NCBI RefSeq assembly: GCF_001684975.1
Contig: NZ_MAYH01000001.1
Coordinates: forward strand, 310,001 to 374,000
DNA from: Chryseobacterium artocarpi
GTDB lineage: Bacteria > Bacteroidota > Bacteroidia > Flavobacteriales > Weeksellaceae
Length of the DNA: 64,000 bases
Reading direction: 5' to 3'
Part shown: piece after piece, positions 26,039-34,622 of the stretch
Numbering within the stretch: position 1 is the first letter of the stretch
Layout: the number at the start of each line of letters is the position of its first letter
Made by a program: the position numbers and the translations under genes
The notes under the pieces: generated by a model
Databases searched by the model: none
Told to the model about the DNA's origin: nothing
The model's input: only the letters and a program-made list of their open reading frames with translations

Positions 26039-26281
26039 ATAACTTGGATTTAATTGTTCCCTGGGATAGTTTTTTTATATCCCTTTAACACCAGATAAAG
26101 TAATTTGTTTTTTATCCATTTAATGAAAAATTTTGTAAATTATTAAAGAAATTTTGGAAGCATATAGATAGAATCGCCGCATAATTTTTACTACAATAAA
26201 TGCCGGGGTTTTCAAATAATTTAATGCTTGCCGGACTTAAACATAGACCAAGTTTAACATTTATAAATAAATCAAATTATT

Positions 26282-27229
26282 ATGGAAAAAGATTTCATAC
26301 GTAATCTTCTTGCGGGGCATGAAGGATTCAATTTTCAGGACGCATGTGAACGATATCTTATCGTTAAATATGGAAAAGAATTTGTACCAATCACACCAAA
26401 TGGAAACGAAGGAGATGGTGGCAGGGACGGATATTGTTATGACACTGGTGAGTATTTTGCCATGTCGTCGAGAGAAGATGTACATAAGAAAATACGGGAG
26501 GACTTTACAAACTGCATGTCTTACGAGCATCCGGTGAGTATATTTACTTTTATCACCAACCGCGGTATAAGACCCAAGGATAGTTTAGTCCTTGATGAGT
26601 TAAAAAGAGATAATCCCGGAATAGAGATCGGTATAGTAAGACATTCAGAAATTGCGGTAGAAATGACAGCAATGTCCACCGAGCATATTGAATATATCCT
26701 AGGTCAGCCTTTACCTTATCGAAGGGGTAAAACGATCTATTTTAAAACCGGCAAATTTGTAGGGCCTTTTACTCTTTCAAGATCATTAATTGATTCATTA
26801 CACTTCTATATCTTATTGGCAGTGAGTTGTTCTCTTTTGTGTGCCTGTTTCTATTATTTTTCATCTGAATGGGCGCGGAGTCTCGGCTTTACAGCACTAA
26901 TAGGTGGGATGTTTACATATATGTATTTTAATAAAACTAGTCTGAAACAATACAAATATGCGCACAAAATCCTGTATCTACTACTTACTGATAAGCTCCG
27001 TGTGGGCAATGAGGTTTTATTGAATGAAGATTCACATATCACTATCTTTAGAAACTCGGTCTGGAAATTTACCATCAATGAAAGATCAGCGGAATGCATA
27101 AGAACCGGATGTACCGGTCATGTTCTATTATATAAATCGCCTGCCGGAACATTTATCGGAAGGTGTAATAAAGACAAAATTAACCATACTTACAATGTGG
27201 ATAATAATTTTTATGGGGACATGAATTGA
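26282..27229 (+). CDS. PD-(D/E)XK-like domain protein with two membrane helices
   Basis: 315 residues. The N-terminal ~140 residues look like a restriction-endonuclease-like fold: FQDACERYL helix (18-26), then GNEGDGGRDG (41-50) carrying the acidic residues, then a strand EYFAMSS (57-63). In place of a clear (E/Q)xK motif there is SSREDVHKK, so catalysis is uncertain. Two membrane helices follow at about 175-193 and 200-216. The C-terminal ~100-residue domain (217-315) is of unknown type. A nuclease-like domain tethered to a 2-TM anchor and a possible sensor is an architecture seen in phage-defence effectors. A perfect terminator hairpin follows and an Abi-like gene is next. The call is structural inference. 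Confidence 0.6.
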   Translation: MEKDFIRNLLAGHEGFNFQDACERYLIVKYGKEFVPITPNGNEGDGGRDGYCYDTGEYFAMSSREDVHKKIREDFTNCMSYEHPVSIFTFITNRGIRPKDSLVLDELKRDNPGIEIGIVRHSEIAVEMTAMSTEHIEYILGQPLPYRRGKTIYFKTGKFVGPFTLSRSLIDSLHFYILLAVSCSLLCACFYYFSSEWARSLGFTALIGGMFTYMYFNKTSLKQYKYAHKILYLLLTDKLRVGNEVLLNEDSHITIFRNSVWKFTINERSAECIRTGCTGHVLLYKSPAGTFIGRCNKDKINHTYNVDNNFYGDMN

Positions 27230-27306
27230 CATAAGACAGTACCATAAAGCTGTTATTTCAAATTACGCAAAATGACTGCGTAGAATCCATTTTACTTTGT
27301 AGTCAC

Positions 27307-27337
27307 TTACCGTTCAATAAGCTTGAACGGTAATTTT
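27307..27337 (+). terminator. Terminator hairpin between the two defence-like genes
   Basis: Perfect 11-bp stem TTACCGTTCAA (27307-27317) / TTGAACGGTAA (27323-27333) with a 5-base loop, followed by TTTT. It suggests the two genes are transcribed separately or with partial read-through. Confidence 0.75.
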
Positions 27338-27372
27338 GAAAATATCGGAGTAATAATATAAAAAAGAAAAAG

Positions 27373-28257
27373 ATGACTTTTAATCAATGCGCACTTACTG
27401 GGTACACATTGTATCCTGACAATTTTTACCCTACGACCGGGACATTCGTGGAATATGAAAACGTTGTTGTTGGCCACGTTAAAATATCCCTGTCAGTTTA
27501 TGAAGAACTTTTAAATGGAGACTTTGAAAACTATCTTATTGCAGGAATTTGCAAGGAAAGAACGTTGAAGGGGGAGGAACCAATTCTAATCACAGGCGAT
27601 TTTATAAGAGAAGGTTATAAATTATTAAATCCACCGACAGCGTTTGAAGAAAAATGTAGTCATTTTCTAAAATATCTATATCAGGGTGGAGGAAAGGAGA
27701 ACAGAGAATTTGAGTTTAACACAACCAGGGACTTTGCTCTTGCGTTTGCCGATCCCGAGGAATTTTATAGAATAGTGGATCAACTTAAACAGGATTATCA
27801 TATTACTATTAGAAATACACAGACGCTATCTCAAAAAAGATACTTGTTCCAAGGAGTAAAGGTAACCAACATGGGTAAAGAATTAGCAAGGAAGGAGCTT
27901 CCAAAAATGCCAATGTACGGTCTGGTCAACCAGGAAATAACAACAGGAGATGCTGAGATTGATGCAAAGATAAATCATGCCAGGAAGCTGTTTTTCGACG
28001 AACCACAAACAATGGATAGAATGCGTTCAGCATGTGAAACATTGAGTTATGTGCTCGAACCTCTACGGGGAGATCTATCCTCAGCTTTTACATCAGGGGA
28101 TGTCTCCGATTTTTTCAAGCTTGTAAATACTTTCGATATTCGTCATAACAAAGAATCAACAAAAGATCTGAAACACCTAGAACAATTGGAGTGGGTATTT
28201 TATACGTTGCTAAATTCAATAAACACGTATACTAAACTTAAAAACAAAGGAGTTTAA
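27373..28257 (+). CDS. Abortive-infection-like (AbiJ C-terminal type) protein
   Basis: 294 residues, no signal or membrane helix. The N-terminal 110 residues are of unknown type, and the middle (about 115-175) resembles a winged-helix region. The C-terminal ~100 residues (KINHARKLF ... ACETLSYVLEPLRGDLSSAF ... DVSDFFKLVNTFDIRHNKES ... LEWVFYTLLNSINTYTKLK) match the helical C-terminal domain found in AbiJ-like and related abortive-infection proteins, including the R-H-N motif before a conserved EST. That makes a HEPN-like toxin role possible, but no canonical RxxxxH motif is clear. It follows the membrane nuclease-like gene by 143 bp. Confidence 0.6.
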   Translation: MTFNQCALTGYTLYPDNFYPTTGTFVEYENVVVGHVKISLSVYEELLNGDFENYLIAGICKERTLKGEEPILITGDFIREGYKLLNPPTAFEEKCSHFLKYLYQGGGKENREFEFNTTRDFALAFADPEEFYRIVDQLKQDYHITIRNTQTLSQKRYLFQGVKVTNMGKELARKELPKMPMYGLVNQEITTGDAEIDAKINHARKLFFDEPQTMDRMRSACETLSYVLEPLRGDLSSAFTSGDVSDFFKLVNTFDIRHNKESTKDLKHLEQLEWVFYTLLNSINTYTKLKNKGV

Positions 28258-28310
28258 GCAGAGAGGGGATTATGAAAGGGAGCAATCTTTCCTCGATCCA
28301 AAGTAATAGA

Positions 28311-28355
28311 ATGAAAATGGCTGGAGCATCGTTGTTCCGGCCATTTTCATTTTAT
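28311..28355 (+). terminator. Rho-independent terminator
   Basis: Perfect arms ATGAAAATGGC (28311-28321) / GCCATTTTCAT (28340-28350) followed by TTTTATG. It ends the Abi-like gene. Confidence 0.85.
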
Positions 28356-28513
28356 GATGTTTTACTATCCGGCAGCCACAGGAGCTCTACATATAACCTT
28401 ATGTAAAGACATAGGGTTATAAGAAGAAGTTTTCTTATTTTCTTTAGTAAGGGACAATTAAAACAAAATAGCATCGATATATTCCTCATATCATATATAA
28501 AGAATTATGATCA

Positions 28514-28949
28514 TTATCCTGTATTGTGCTGACTTTTCAATCTATTGTTCATATCCATAATTTGATCATATAGTGGGCCGAGCTGACCGTATATATTATT
28601 GATAGAATTTTGAAGATTGTTCCAACCCTGATCTGTATTGAGCTGAAGCGCTATAACGATGTGAGTGGCTATATAGGGATTTTTGTTAACAAAAGTCCAA
28701 AGAGCGCATTAGTTATTTCTCCGTTAGTAGCTTCCTTATAAAAAAGGTCCTGAAGTTCATTTAAGATTTCTTGATATTTGCCGGGATCTATGAAGGAAAT
28801 GCCAATTGTAATACCGGTTAATTTGGATTCCATAGCCTGTTGAGGTAGATTATCAGTATGTAGTGTTTGAGCGGAAACCTTTGCTGACATAAAAATTAAT
28901 GCGAATGCACAAAGGCCAACATAAAACGGAATGTGAGAATTTTTTTCAT
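28514..28949 (-). pseudogene. Small secreted protein gene broken by two homopolymer frameshifts
   Basis: Three frames join into one convincing 145-residue product. From ATG 28949 the A7 run throws the frame off after MKK. Adding one A restores a signal peptide (MKKNSHIPFYVGLCAFALIF) running into MSAKVSAQT and the open central frame. At about 28677-28681 an A5 run again shifts the frame. One more A joins LLLTK to NPYIATHIVIALQLNTDQGW and onward to a stop at 28514. Both lesions are one-base losses in A runs, so this is either a recent pseudogene or an assembly undercall. The mature protein is helical with no known function. Confidence 0.72.
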
Positions 28950-28986
28950 GTTTTTTGATTTTAGTTATAATTATTTTTATCAGTTC

Positions 28987-29400
28987 TTATTTTTTACCAT
29001 CCAAAATATTCAGATAATGTTTATTGGTCATTATACCGAGTATATTCCCAAATGGATCAACGACTGATGCTGTTACGTATTCACCTTTTCCGGCGCTGCG
29101 GTCTATGACTGGTTCATGAACCTTTGCCCCAGCAGATAAAAGGCTGTCGAGTGTTCCCTGTAAATCATCAACATGCCAATATATGATAGCTCCACTGGCA
29201 GGGTGAAAAGCTCCTTTTGGTGCATACTTGCTATCTATTATTCCCAATTCATGTTGATAATCACCTATACGGAATTCAATGTAGCCATCGGTTGCGAAGT
29301 ATGGTTCGATTTTCAAAAAATCAGTATACCATTGTTTTGCAGCTTCGATATCAGCGGCATAAAAACTTACAGTGGATAATCCACGAAGAGATGTGCTCAT
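28987..29400 (-). CDS. VOC-family (glyoxalase/bleomycin-resistance-like) protein
   Basis: 137 residues forming two beta-alpha-beta-beta-beta modules (LSTVSFYAADIEAAKQWYTD ... EFRIGDYQHELGII, and AIIYWHVDDLQGTLDSLLSA ... VVDPFGNILGIM). Such single-domain VOC proteins bind a divalent metal between modules and act on small molecules or sequester drugs. Candidate metal ligands are the His of YQHEL and the His of YWHVD; substrate unknown. It is the gene upstream of the broken secreted-protein gene on the same strand, 37 bp away. Confidence 0.88.
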   Translation of the reverse strand: MSTSLRGLSTVSFYAADIEAAKQWYTDFLKIEPYFATDGYIEFRIGDYQHELGIIDSKYAPKGAFHPASGAIIYWHVDDLQGTLDSLLSAGAKVHEPVIDRSAGKGEYVTASVVDPFGNILGIMTNKHYLNILDGKK

Positions 29401-29759
29401 AATGTTTTGTTTTAGTGATAGTTAAATATAGTAAAAAATAACAATTGTTTATAACTGTTAGGTAGAATAGCTTCTCTTGAATTAGATAAGCTTCTCAATA
29501 GTATGTTCCCCCTTTTCCGAAAGAGCAAAAGCATATGCCGGAAAGTGTGAATATACCGTAAAAAATCTTATCCTTGATAGCGGTATAAGACTGGACTCCT
29601 TTTGTAGAAGTTTCAGTTAATTGTAAAACTTGATATGATTGTAGCGGCTTTTATTAAAGGGGTATTTTGAAATTATACAGGTTTGTGTTCACTTTTGTGT
29701 GATATTTTTTTGTCGTTTTAATTTTTGTGCTATCTTTTATGCAATAAAATATTTACATT
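29401..29759. other. Intergenic region between divergent genes
   Basis: About 360 bp. No ORF, repeat or RNA was recognised. It should contain the promoters of the VOC gene (leftward) and the membrane protein (rightward). Confidence 0.4.
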
Positions 29760-30440
29760 ATGGGAGAATTAATTTTGACAGTTTTAGGTGTATTAATCCT
29801 GATTCTAACGCGTGTAGAGAGCGCAATAACTAACACTGTAGTTATTGCAAAAGTCAATCATTTCCATTCCAGGGTAAAAGTTGAGATGGAATCAATTATT
29901 ACTGAACCTTATAGTGAGACGAGGAAGAAAACCATGCGTTGGGTATGCGGTCTTTTTATTGGACTGGCTATTGTTAACCTTTTCAGTGCGAAAGTATTTG
30001 GTCCTGATTCGATAAAAAATCCACTTAAAAATCCAACAATTCTTTATAGCACTATTATGCTCATGATTCTTTTACTGGGAAATTTTAACAGAAGCGATCT
30101 TTTAAGATATGTATTGTTATTTACATTATCTGGAATATTTGCCATTCTTTTGGTCCATAATCCTTTAAACCTTTTTGCGGGATTCGAGTCTCTTTTCAAG
30201 GGATTGCCGGGTCACCCGATCTTTAAGGATGTGTTCATCGGACTAGGTACTATTGCTATTATTATGGTGATGTTGCTGCTCGTTTTTGTTGCCCGCGGAG
30301 CGTATTACATATTTTATCTAGTGTTACGGTTTCTGTTCAGCGTCAGCATAAAAGGAAATGAGGAAAAACCATTAAAAAGCTTTGTTTTTGTATTTGGGAT
30401 CCTATCTACATTAGCATTATCGCTATCAGCGCTGATTTAA
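29760..30440 (+). CDS. Unknown multi-pass membrane protein
   Basis: 226 residues with about six predicted helices (near 3-18, 60-77, 98-112, 118-134, 156-180 and 208-225). A cytoplasmic or periplasmic basic segment between helices 1 and 2 contains VNHFHSRVKVEMESIITEPY. No transport motif recognised. Single gene, ended by a strong terminator, directly left of the recombination genes. Accessory cargo of the island by position. Confidence 0.6.
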   Translation: MGELILTVLGVLILILTRVESAITNTVVIAKVNHFHSRVKVEMESIITEPYSETRKKTMRWVCGLFIGLAIVNLFSAKVFGPDSIKNPLKNPTILYSTIMLMILLLGNFNRSDLLRYVLLFTLSGIFAILLVHNPLNLFAGFESLFKGLPGHPIFKDVFIGLGTIAIIMVMLLLVFVARGAYYIFYLVLRFLFSVSIKGNEEKPLKSFVFVFGILSTLALSLSALI

Positions 30441-30569
30441 CAAGAAAACCCCCAGAGAATCTTCTGATTAAATATGCTTAGCCTATTAAAAAACGTCTTA
30501 CTATTATCAAAATGACCAAACTGATGAATTATGGGGCGAATACAATAATTATTGTAGCTATACTAAAAA

Positions 30570-30607
30570 TCTCCCTACTTTTGATTTTTAAGTAGGGAGA
30601 CTTTTTT
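30570..30607 (+). terminator. Rho-independent terminator
   Basis: Perfect 11-bp stem TCTCCCTACTT (30570-30580) / AAGTAGGGAGA (30590-30600) plus a T6 run. It ends the membrane protein gene. Confidence 0.92.
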
Positions 30608-30647
30608 GGGAGCTTTAATCTATTTTATGATAAAATTTCTATTCAGG

Positions 30648-30989
30648 CTACCATTTTCGTTTTTCCATTTTATTTGCGATATCCCTGGCATTCAGACTGA
30701 TTTCAGTCATTGTTTTCTTTTTACCGTCTTTTATCCATTGTCGAAGTTCTGACCTTGAAAAATGGAGCCGGTTTCCTCTTTTATAAGATGGAATTTCACG
30801 GTGACAGACCTTACTGTATAACGTGGGAAGGGATAGTTTGAGAATTGCACATGCCTCCTTTGCTCCGATGTAATCATCTTCCAAAGAATCGGCTGCACGT
30901 TTTCCATTTAGTAGTTCTAAAATCTTATCTACTTTTTCTTCCAGTTTAGCAAGTGCAGATGGTAATTGTTCAAATGTGTAATTTTTCAT
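30648..30989 (-). CDS. Excisionase-type helix-turn-helix protein
   Basis: 113 residues: an N-terminal coiled-coil-like segment (LPSALAKLEEKVDKILELLN) followed by a MerR-like winged HTH of the excisionase family (YIGAKEACAILKLSLPTLYS, then KVCHREIPSYKRGNRLHFSR). In Bacteroidota elements such proteins lie just downstream of the integrase and act as directionality or regulatory factors. It starts 42 bp after the integrase stop on the same strand. Regulator versus excisionase cannot be decided from sequence. Confidence 0.83.
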   Translation of the reverse strand: MKNYTFEQLPSALAKLEEKVDKILELLNGKRAADSLEDDYIGAKEACAILKLSLPTLYSKVCHREIPSYKRGNRLHFSRSELRQWIKDGKKKTMTEISLNARDIANKMEKRKW

Positions 30990-31031
30990 ATTCTTTTTTT
31001 TACAAGGTTAAATTTTAATTGGTTCAGCATT

Positions 31032-32249
31032 TTATTGTTGTCTTATAGTGTCCTTATTTTGTTCAGGATTACATATCATCATCGTTTGTTCAGGTTTTGA
31101 GTTTTGTGTGATGACAGTATTTACGGCTATCTGGCTGATATTGAAAAAATCGAGTTTGATTTTCTCTGAGGCTTCTTTTTTTAGTGCATCAACGATTTTT
31201 ACATAAATTTCGGTAGTCTTAATACTTTTGTGACCCAATAGTTTTGATACCGTGTAGATGGAAGTTCCCGCGGCTATCTGGAGTGTCGCGAACGTATGTC
31301 TAAATCCGTGGAAGGTAAAATGCTTGCTTATGCCAGCATTGACAAGCCATTTCTTTAATTCTGTAACAGTATGGTCATACCTTAATCCTTCAAAGACTTT
31401 CGCTTCGGGATCTCCGAAAGAGCCCAATAATTCAATTGTCTGATCTGATACAGGATAATATTCAGCGCTTTCCGTTTTTTCCTGCTTGTAGAGTATGTAA
31501 TAGTTTCCGGGGAATCCCTGTATTTCTCTCCATAACAGCGTGTGTACATCAGAGTATCGGAATCCTGTCATTGCTGAAAAAAGTCCGGCTTTTTTAACGA
31601 TAACATTATCGCAGTGCGCAGTTGCCATTCGCTGTAGTTCTTCCATAAAAAGAAATGGACGGTGGGTCTCCTGCGGTTTAATACTTTCTACAATAGCTCC
31701 AAGATCAATTGGCAAAAACCTCTTTTTAAATGCAGCTTTGAGAGCCAGCTTAAATCTACCAAAATAAGCTACAGCTGTATTTTTTTTGATCTTCCTATTA
31801 GCCCTGCCAATTGCAGGTGATGAAAGAAGAAAATCGGTATATTCCTCTGCCAAAGTTTCGCTCAATTCTGTAAAGGAAATCTTTTCCCCAACAAAGGCTT
31901 TGAAGTATCTGACAGCCATTGTCCAATTATAGCATCCCTTTCGTTTTTTAGCCTCTTCTTCAAAAAATTCAATGAAGTTAGATTGCATTTTCGACTCAGA
32001 TATAAAGTCGAACCGACAGTTCTGTAGATCGATCTGACGTTGTGCCCTCACATATTCCGCAAGTGCCAGCGTTTCTGTATTAAAATCTTTTTCTATTTCT
32101 GTTTTAGGACGTTGGTATACGAATAACTTTAAATAGTGCTTTCGTTTCATTACTCCTGTCTCTGGAATAAATATAGGCGGATATATATCTAAATATAGGG
32201 AAAGTCTACCTTTTGAAATAGGTTTTCTTCTTAATGTAACTGTTGACAT
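31032..32249 (-). CDS. Tyrosine-type site-specific integrase
   Basis: 405 residues with the Bacteroidota integrase layout: an arm-type DNA-binding N-terminus (VTLRRKPISKGRLSLYLDIY, about 3-22), a SAM-like core-binding domain (about 105-200) and a C-terminal catalytic domain. Catalytic residues visible: Arg in TGFRYSD (about 229), Lys in the YKQEKTE hairpin, HGFRHTF giving HxxR (about 314-317), LGHKS and the nucleophile Tyr in TTEIYVK (about 347). It should catalyse integration and excision of the island. It lies between two HTH genes and within 1 kb of the mnmE 3' end, the likely attachment site. Confidence 0.95.
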   Translation of the reverse strand: MSTVTLRRKPISKGRLSLYLDIYPPIFIPETGVMKRKHYLKLFVYQRPKTEIEKDFNTETLALAEYVRAQRQIDLQNCRFDFISESKMQSNFIEFFEEEAKKRKGCYNWTMAVRYFKAFVGEKISFTELSETLAEEYTDFLLSSPAIGRANRKIKKNTAVAYFGRFKLALKAAFKKRFLPIDLGAIVESIKPQETHRPFLFMEELQRMATAHCDNVIVKKAGLFSAMTGFRYSDVHTLLWREIQGFPGNYYILYKQEKTESAEYYPVSDQTIELLGSFGDPEAKVFEGLRYDHTVTELKKWLVNAGISKHFTFHGFRHTFATLQIAAGTSIYTVSKLLGHKSIKTTEIYVKIVDALKKEASEKIKLDFFNISQIAVNTVITQNSKPEQTMMICNPEQNKDTIRQQ

Positions 32250-32357
32250 AATATGATTTTTATTTGTATTATAGGAATAGCCATTTAACAGTATACTTAT
32301 ACGGTAGTCAATGGCTTTGTTTGTCCTTTAAATGCTCATTAATGATTGAATATGCTT

Positions 32358-32975
32358 TTAACCGCAATAACTGTTTGACCTGATTCTGTTTAAAATCGGA
32401 TCAATTTCCATTTTGGGAACATATACGAATTTTCCTTTTTGGAATTTTGGGATGTTGTGTCGCCTGATAAGGTTTTTTAGACTCGTTTCAGAAATAGCGA
32501 ATTGCTTCTGGATCTGGCCGATCGAGTAACAGTCTGTTAGTGGGATTTCGTTGATAGGGCTGTGGCCATCTGGCGATGCTAAGAGTGGCTTTTCCACCAG
32601 TTCGAACAACTTATCTATATCTTTTTTTAAAATACGCATTTTCCTGACAGATAAGTTTGCTGAGGGCAGCCTACCACTTTTGACCATGTCATAAATAGTT
32701 CTACGATCACATTTTAAAAGTACAGCAGCTTCTTTGACAGTTAAATAGTCAAGTGTTTTAAGCTCGAAGTAGGAGTCTGGATTTTGTAGTGATATGGCTT
32801 TTTTAGGAGGAACTTGCGGTTCCGCAGCGGAGAGCTGTATTTTCAGTTCTCTGACATTAGCTTTGTAAGCTCTCTGGGCACATTTGTGACTACAGTACTT
32901 TGTTACGGTAGTCCTTGCAATAAATTCAAGACTGCAATGTTGGCAGATTTTCTTGATTTTGATATTTGAACTCAT
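32358..32975 (-). CDS. Zinc-finger and double helix-turn-helix DNA-binding protein
   Basis: 205 residues. The N-terminus carries two C-x2-C pairs (CQHCSLEF and, after a spacer, YCSHKCAQRAYK), probably a small zinc ribbon. Two excisionase-type HTH domains follow: YLTVKEAAVLLKCDRRTIYD (about 77-96) and CYSIGQIQKQFAISETSLKN (about 152-171). It is upstream of the integrase on the same strand and 26 bp from a phased 10-bp repeat array, which could be its operator. Proteins of this type regulate integration and excision in Bacteroidota elements. The exact role is inferred. Confidence 0.8.
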   Translation of the reverse strand: MSSNIKIKKICQHCSLEFIARTTVTKYCSHKCAQRAYKANVRELKIQLSAAEPQVPPKKAISLQNPDSYFELKTLDYLTVKEAAVLLKCDRRTIYDMVKSGRLPSANLSVRKMRILKKDIDKLFELVEKPLLASPDGHSPINEIPLTDCYSIGQIQKQFAISETSLKNLIRRHNIPKFQKGKFVYVPKMEIDPILNRIRSNSYCG

Positions 32976-33000
32976 AATATTTTATTTGTGGGAGTTCAAA

Positions 33001-33060
33001 CATGCTTAAGATACAATAATGTACATTAAGTAGCATTAAGGTACAATAAGGTACATTAAG
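33001..33060. repeat. Six phased 10-bp repeats beside the recombination genes
   Basis: Successive decamers catgcttaag, atacaataat, gtacattaag, tagcattaag, gtacaataag and gtacattaag share the core CAWTAAG. Larger 25-bp units at 33006-33030 and 33036-33060 are nearly identical. A 10-bp period places every copy on one face of the helix, typical of cooperative protein binding: an operator for the adjacent HTH gene, or integrase arm sites. Confidence 0.8.
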
Positions 33061-33108
33061 CGAAGTTATTTCTCCCTGGTTTCAAAAAATAAAATATTAC
33101 CAGTTTGA

Positions 33109-33137
33109 GGGACAAATAGGGGACAAAAGGGTACAAA
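33109..33137. repeat. Three GGGACAAA-type direct repeats
   Basis: GGGACAAA at 33109-33116 and 33120-33127, and GGTACAAA at 33130-33137, spaced 10-11 bp, between the decamer array and the mnmE terminator. Candidate integrase or accessory-factor binding sites at the island edge. Confidence 0.6.
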
Positions 33138-33209
33138 AAAAGCCAGCTTACTCGTTAACCGTTACAAAATGTATTTTTGTGAAATTGGTTAATTATCAGT
33201 AAGTTGGCT
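33134..33209 (-). terminator. Large nested hairpin: mnmE terminator at the island boundary
   Basis: Outer arms AGCCAGCTTACT (33141-33152) and AGTAAGTTGGCT (33198-33209) pair with one G-T. Inside them GTTAACC (33154-33160) pairs with GGTTAAT (33187-33193), and ACAAAA (33164-33169) with TTTTGT (33175-33180). Read leftward from mnmE it ends in GCTTTTTTTG, so it works as the mnmE terminator. Its position means the insertion point lies at or left of it, unless integration used the last mnmE codons. Confidence 0.72.
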
Positions 33210-33236
33210 TGTTGTAAATTGTTCTATTTATCGTGT

Positions 33237-34622
33237 TTATTTGCCGATACAAAACTTAGAGAAAATATTCCCTAACACCTCATCATTTGTCACTTCCCCG
33301 GAAATCTCACCAAGGTGCTCCAACGCATTTCTAAGCTCATAAGCGAGCAATTCTGTAGAAATCTGGAAAGAAATAGCTTCTTTTACCTTATTTACAGCAT
33401 CTAATGATTTTTGTAACGCTTCAAAGTGACGTTGGTTGGTAATCACGACATTGTTTTCTTCCGATTTTAATTGTTCAACGTAAGAAGAGAGTTCATTTTT
33501 AAGATCCTGCATGTTTTGATTTTCAACGGCAGAAATCTTGATGAAGTCAAACTCATGCGAAATGGCATTTCTGAAAATATCTTCTACTGTTTCATATTTT
33601 GCAGGACTAACCTCGTCTATCTTTGTAGCACAGATAATTAATTTCAGATCTTCTCTTAACAAAGACTGAATCATTTCAATATCCTCAGAGAAATCTTCAG
33701 TAGCCGCATCCGCCAGATAAACTAAAATATTGGCATTTTCTACTTTTTCTTTTGCTTTTTTTACTCCAATAGCTTCAATTTCATCCATTGTTTCACGCAA
33801 ACCGGCAGTATCAATCAAACGGAAAGCATGCCCTTTAATATGAAGAACCTCTTCAATAGTATCTCTGGTAGTTCCTGCAATGTTACTTACAATGGCTCTT
33901 TCTTCTTTTAGTAAAGCGTTCAGTAGAGTAGACTTTCCGGCATTAGGTTTTCCAATAATAGCAACAGCAGTACCATTTTTAATAGCATTCCCGTATTGGA
34001 AGCTTTCAATAAGAGATATCAGTTTATGATCAATTTTATCCAGTAAGCCGCTTAAAGCTGTTCTGTCTGCAAACTCTACATCTTCTTCTGCAAAATCAAG
34101 TTCCAGTTCTATAAGAGATACAAAATTCAGAAGATCAGTTCTTAATAATGAAATTTCATTGGTGATTCCTCCTTTCAGCTGATTGATGGCAACTTTTCTC
34201 GAAGCTTCATTTTCAGACGCAATTACATCTGCAATTGCTTCTGCCTGAGAAAGGTCAATTCTTCCGTTGATAAAAGCGCGAAGAGTAAATTCTCCGGCTT
34301 TAGCCATTCTTGCACCATTTTTAATAAGAGTTTCCAGAATACGTTTTCCAATGTGCGGTGAGCCGTGAAAAGCAATCTCTACAGAATTCTCTGTAGTAAA
34401 ACTTTTGGGAGCCAGAAAAATTGAAAGCATAACCTCATCAATGGCTTCATCACCATCCATAAAATATCCGTAATGAATAGTATGAGACTTCTGTTTTTCC
34501 AGCTTTTTGGTTGGAAAACTTTTTTGAACTATAGGTAAAGCATCATCTCCTGATACTCTGATAATGCCCAGAGCACCTATTCCATTGGCTGTAGCCAGTG
34601 CACAAATGGTATCGTTATTCAT
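33237..34622 (-). CDS. mnmE: tRNA uridine-5-carboxymethylaminomethyl modification GTPase MnmE
   Basis: 461 residues, full length. The N-terminal folate-binding domain (TICALATANGIGALGIIRVS), helical domain and inserted GTPase domain are all present: Walker A GKPNAGKST near 225-233, G2 TTRD, G3 DTAGLRE, and a CATKID base-specificity motif. The chain ends in the conserved FCIGK, whose Cys is essential in the family. With MnmG it modifies U34 of several tRNAs. It is a single-copy housekeeping gene and marks the switch from island to chromosome. Its 3' end is the known insertion target of SGI1-type islands in other bacteria, and an integrase lies 1 kb away here. Confidence 0.97.
   Translation of the reverse strand: MNNDTICALATANGIGALGIIRVSGDDALPIVQKSFPTKKLEKQKSHTIHYGYFMDGDEAIDEVMLSIFLAPKSFTTENSVEIAFHGSPHIGKRILETLIKNGARMAKAGEFTLRAFINGRIDLSQAEAIADVIASENEASRKVAINQLKGGITNEISLLRTDLLNFVSLIELELDFAEEDVEFADRTALSGLLDKIDHKLISLIESFQYGNAIKNGTAVAIIGKPNAGKSTLLNALLKEERAIVSNIAGTTRDTIEEVLHIKGHAFRLIDTAGLRETMDEIEAIGVKKAKEKVENANILVYLADAATEDFSEDIEMIQSLLREDLKLIICATKIDEVSPAKYETVEDIFRNAISHEFDFIKISAVENQNMQDLKNELSSYVEQLKSEENNVVITNQRHFEALQKSLDAVNKVKEAISFQISTELLAYELRNALEHLGEISGEVTNDEVLGNIFSKFCIGK

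Noticed and set aside
33001..33060. CRISPR-like array
   Set aside because: The units are 10 bp and directly tandem with no spacers. This is a phased binding-site array, not CRISPR.
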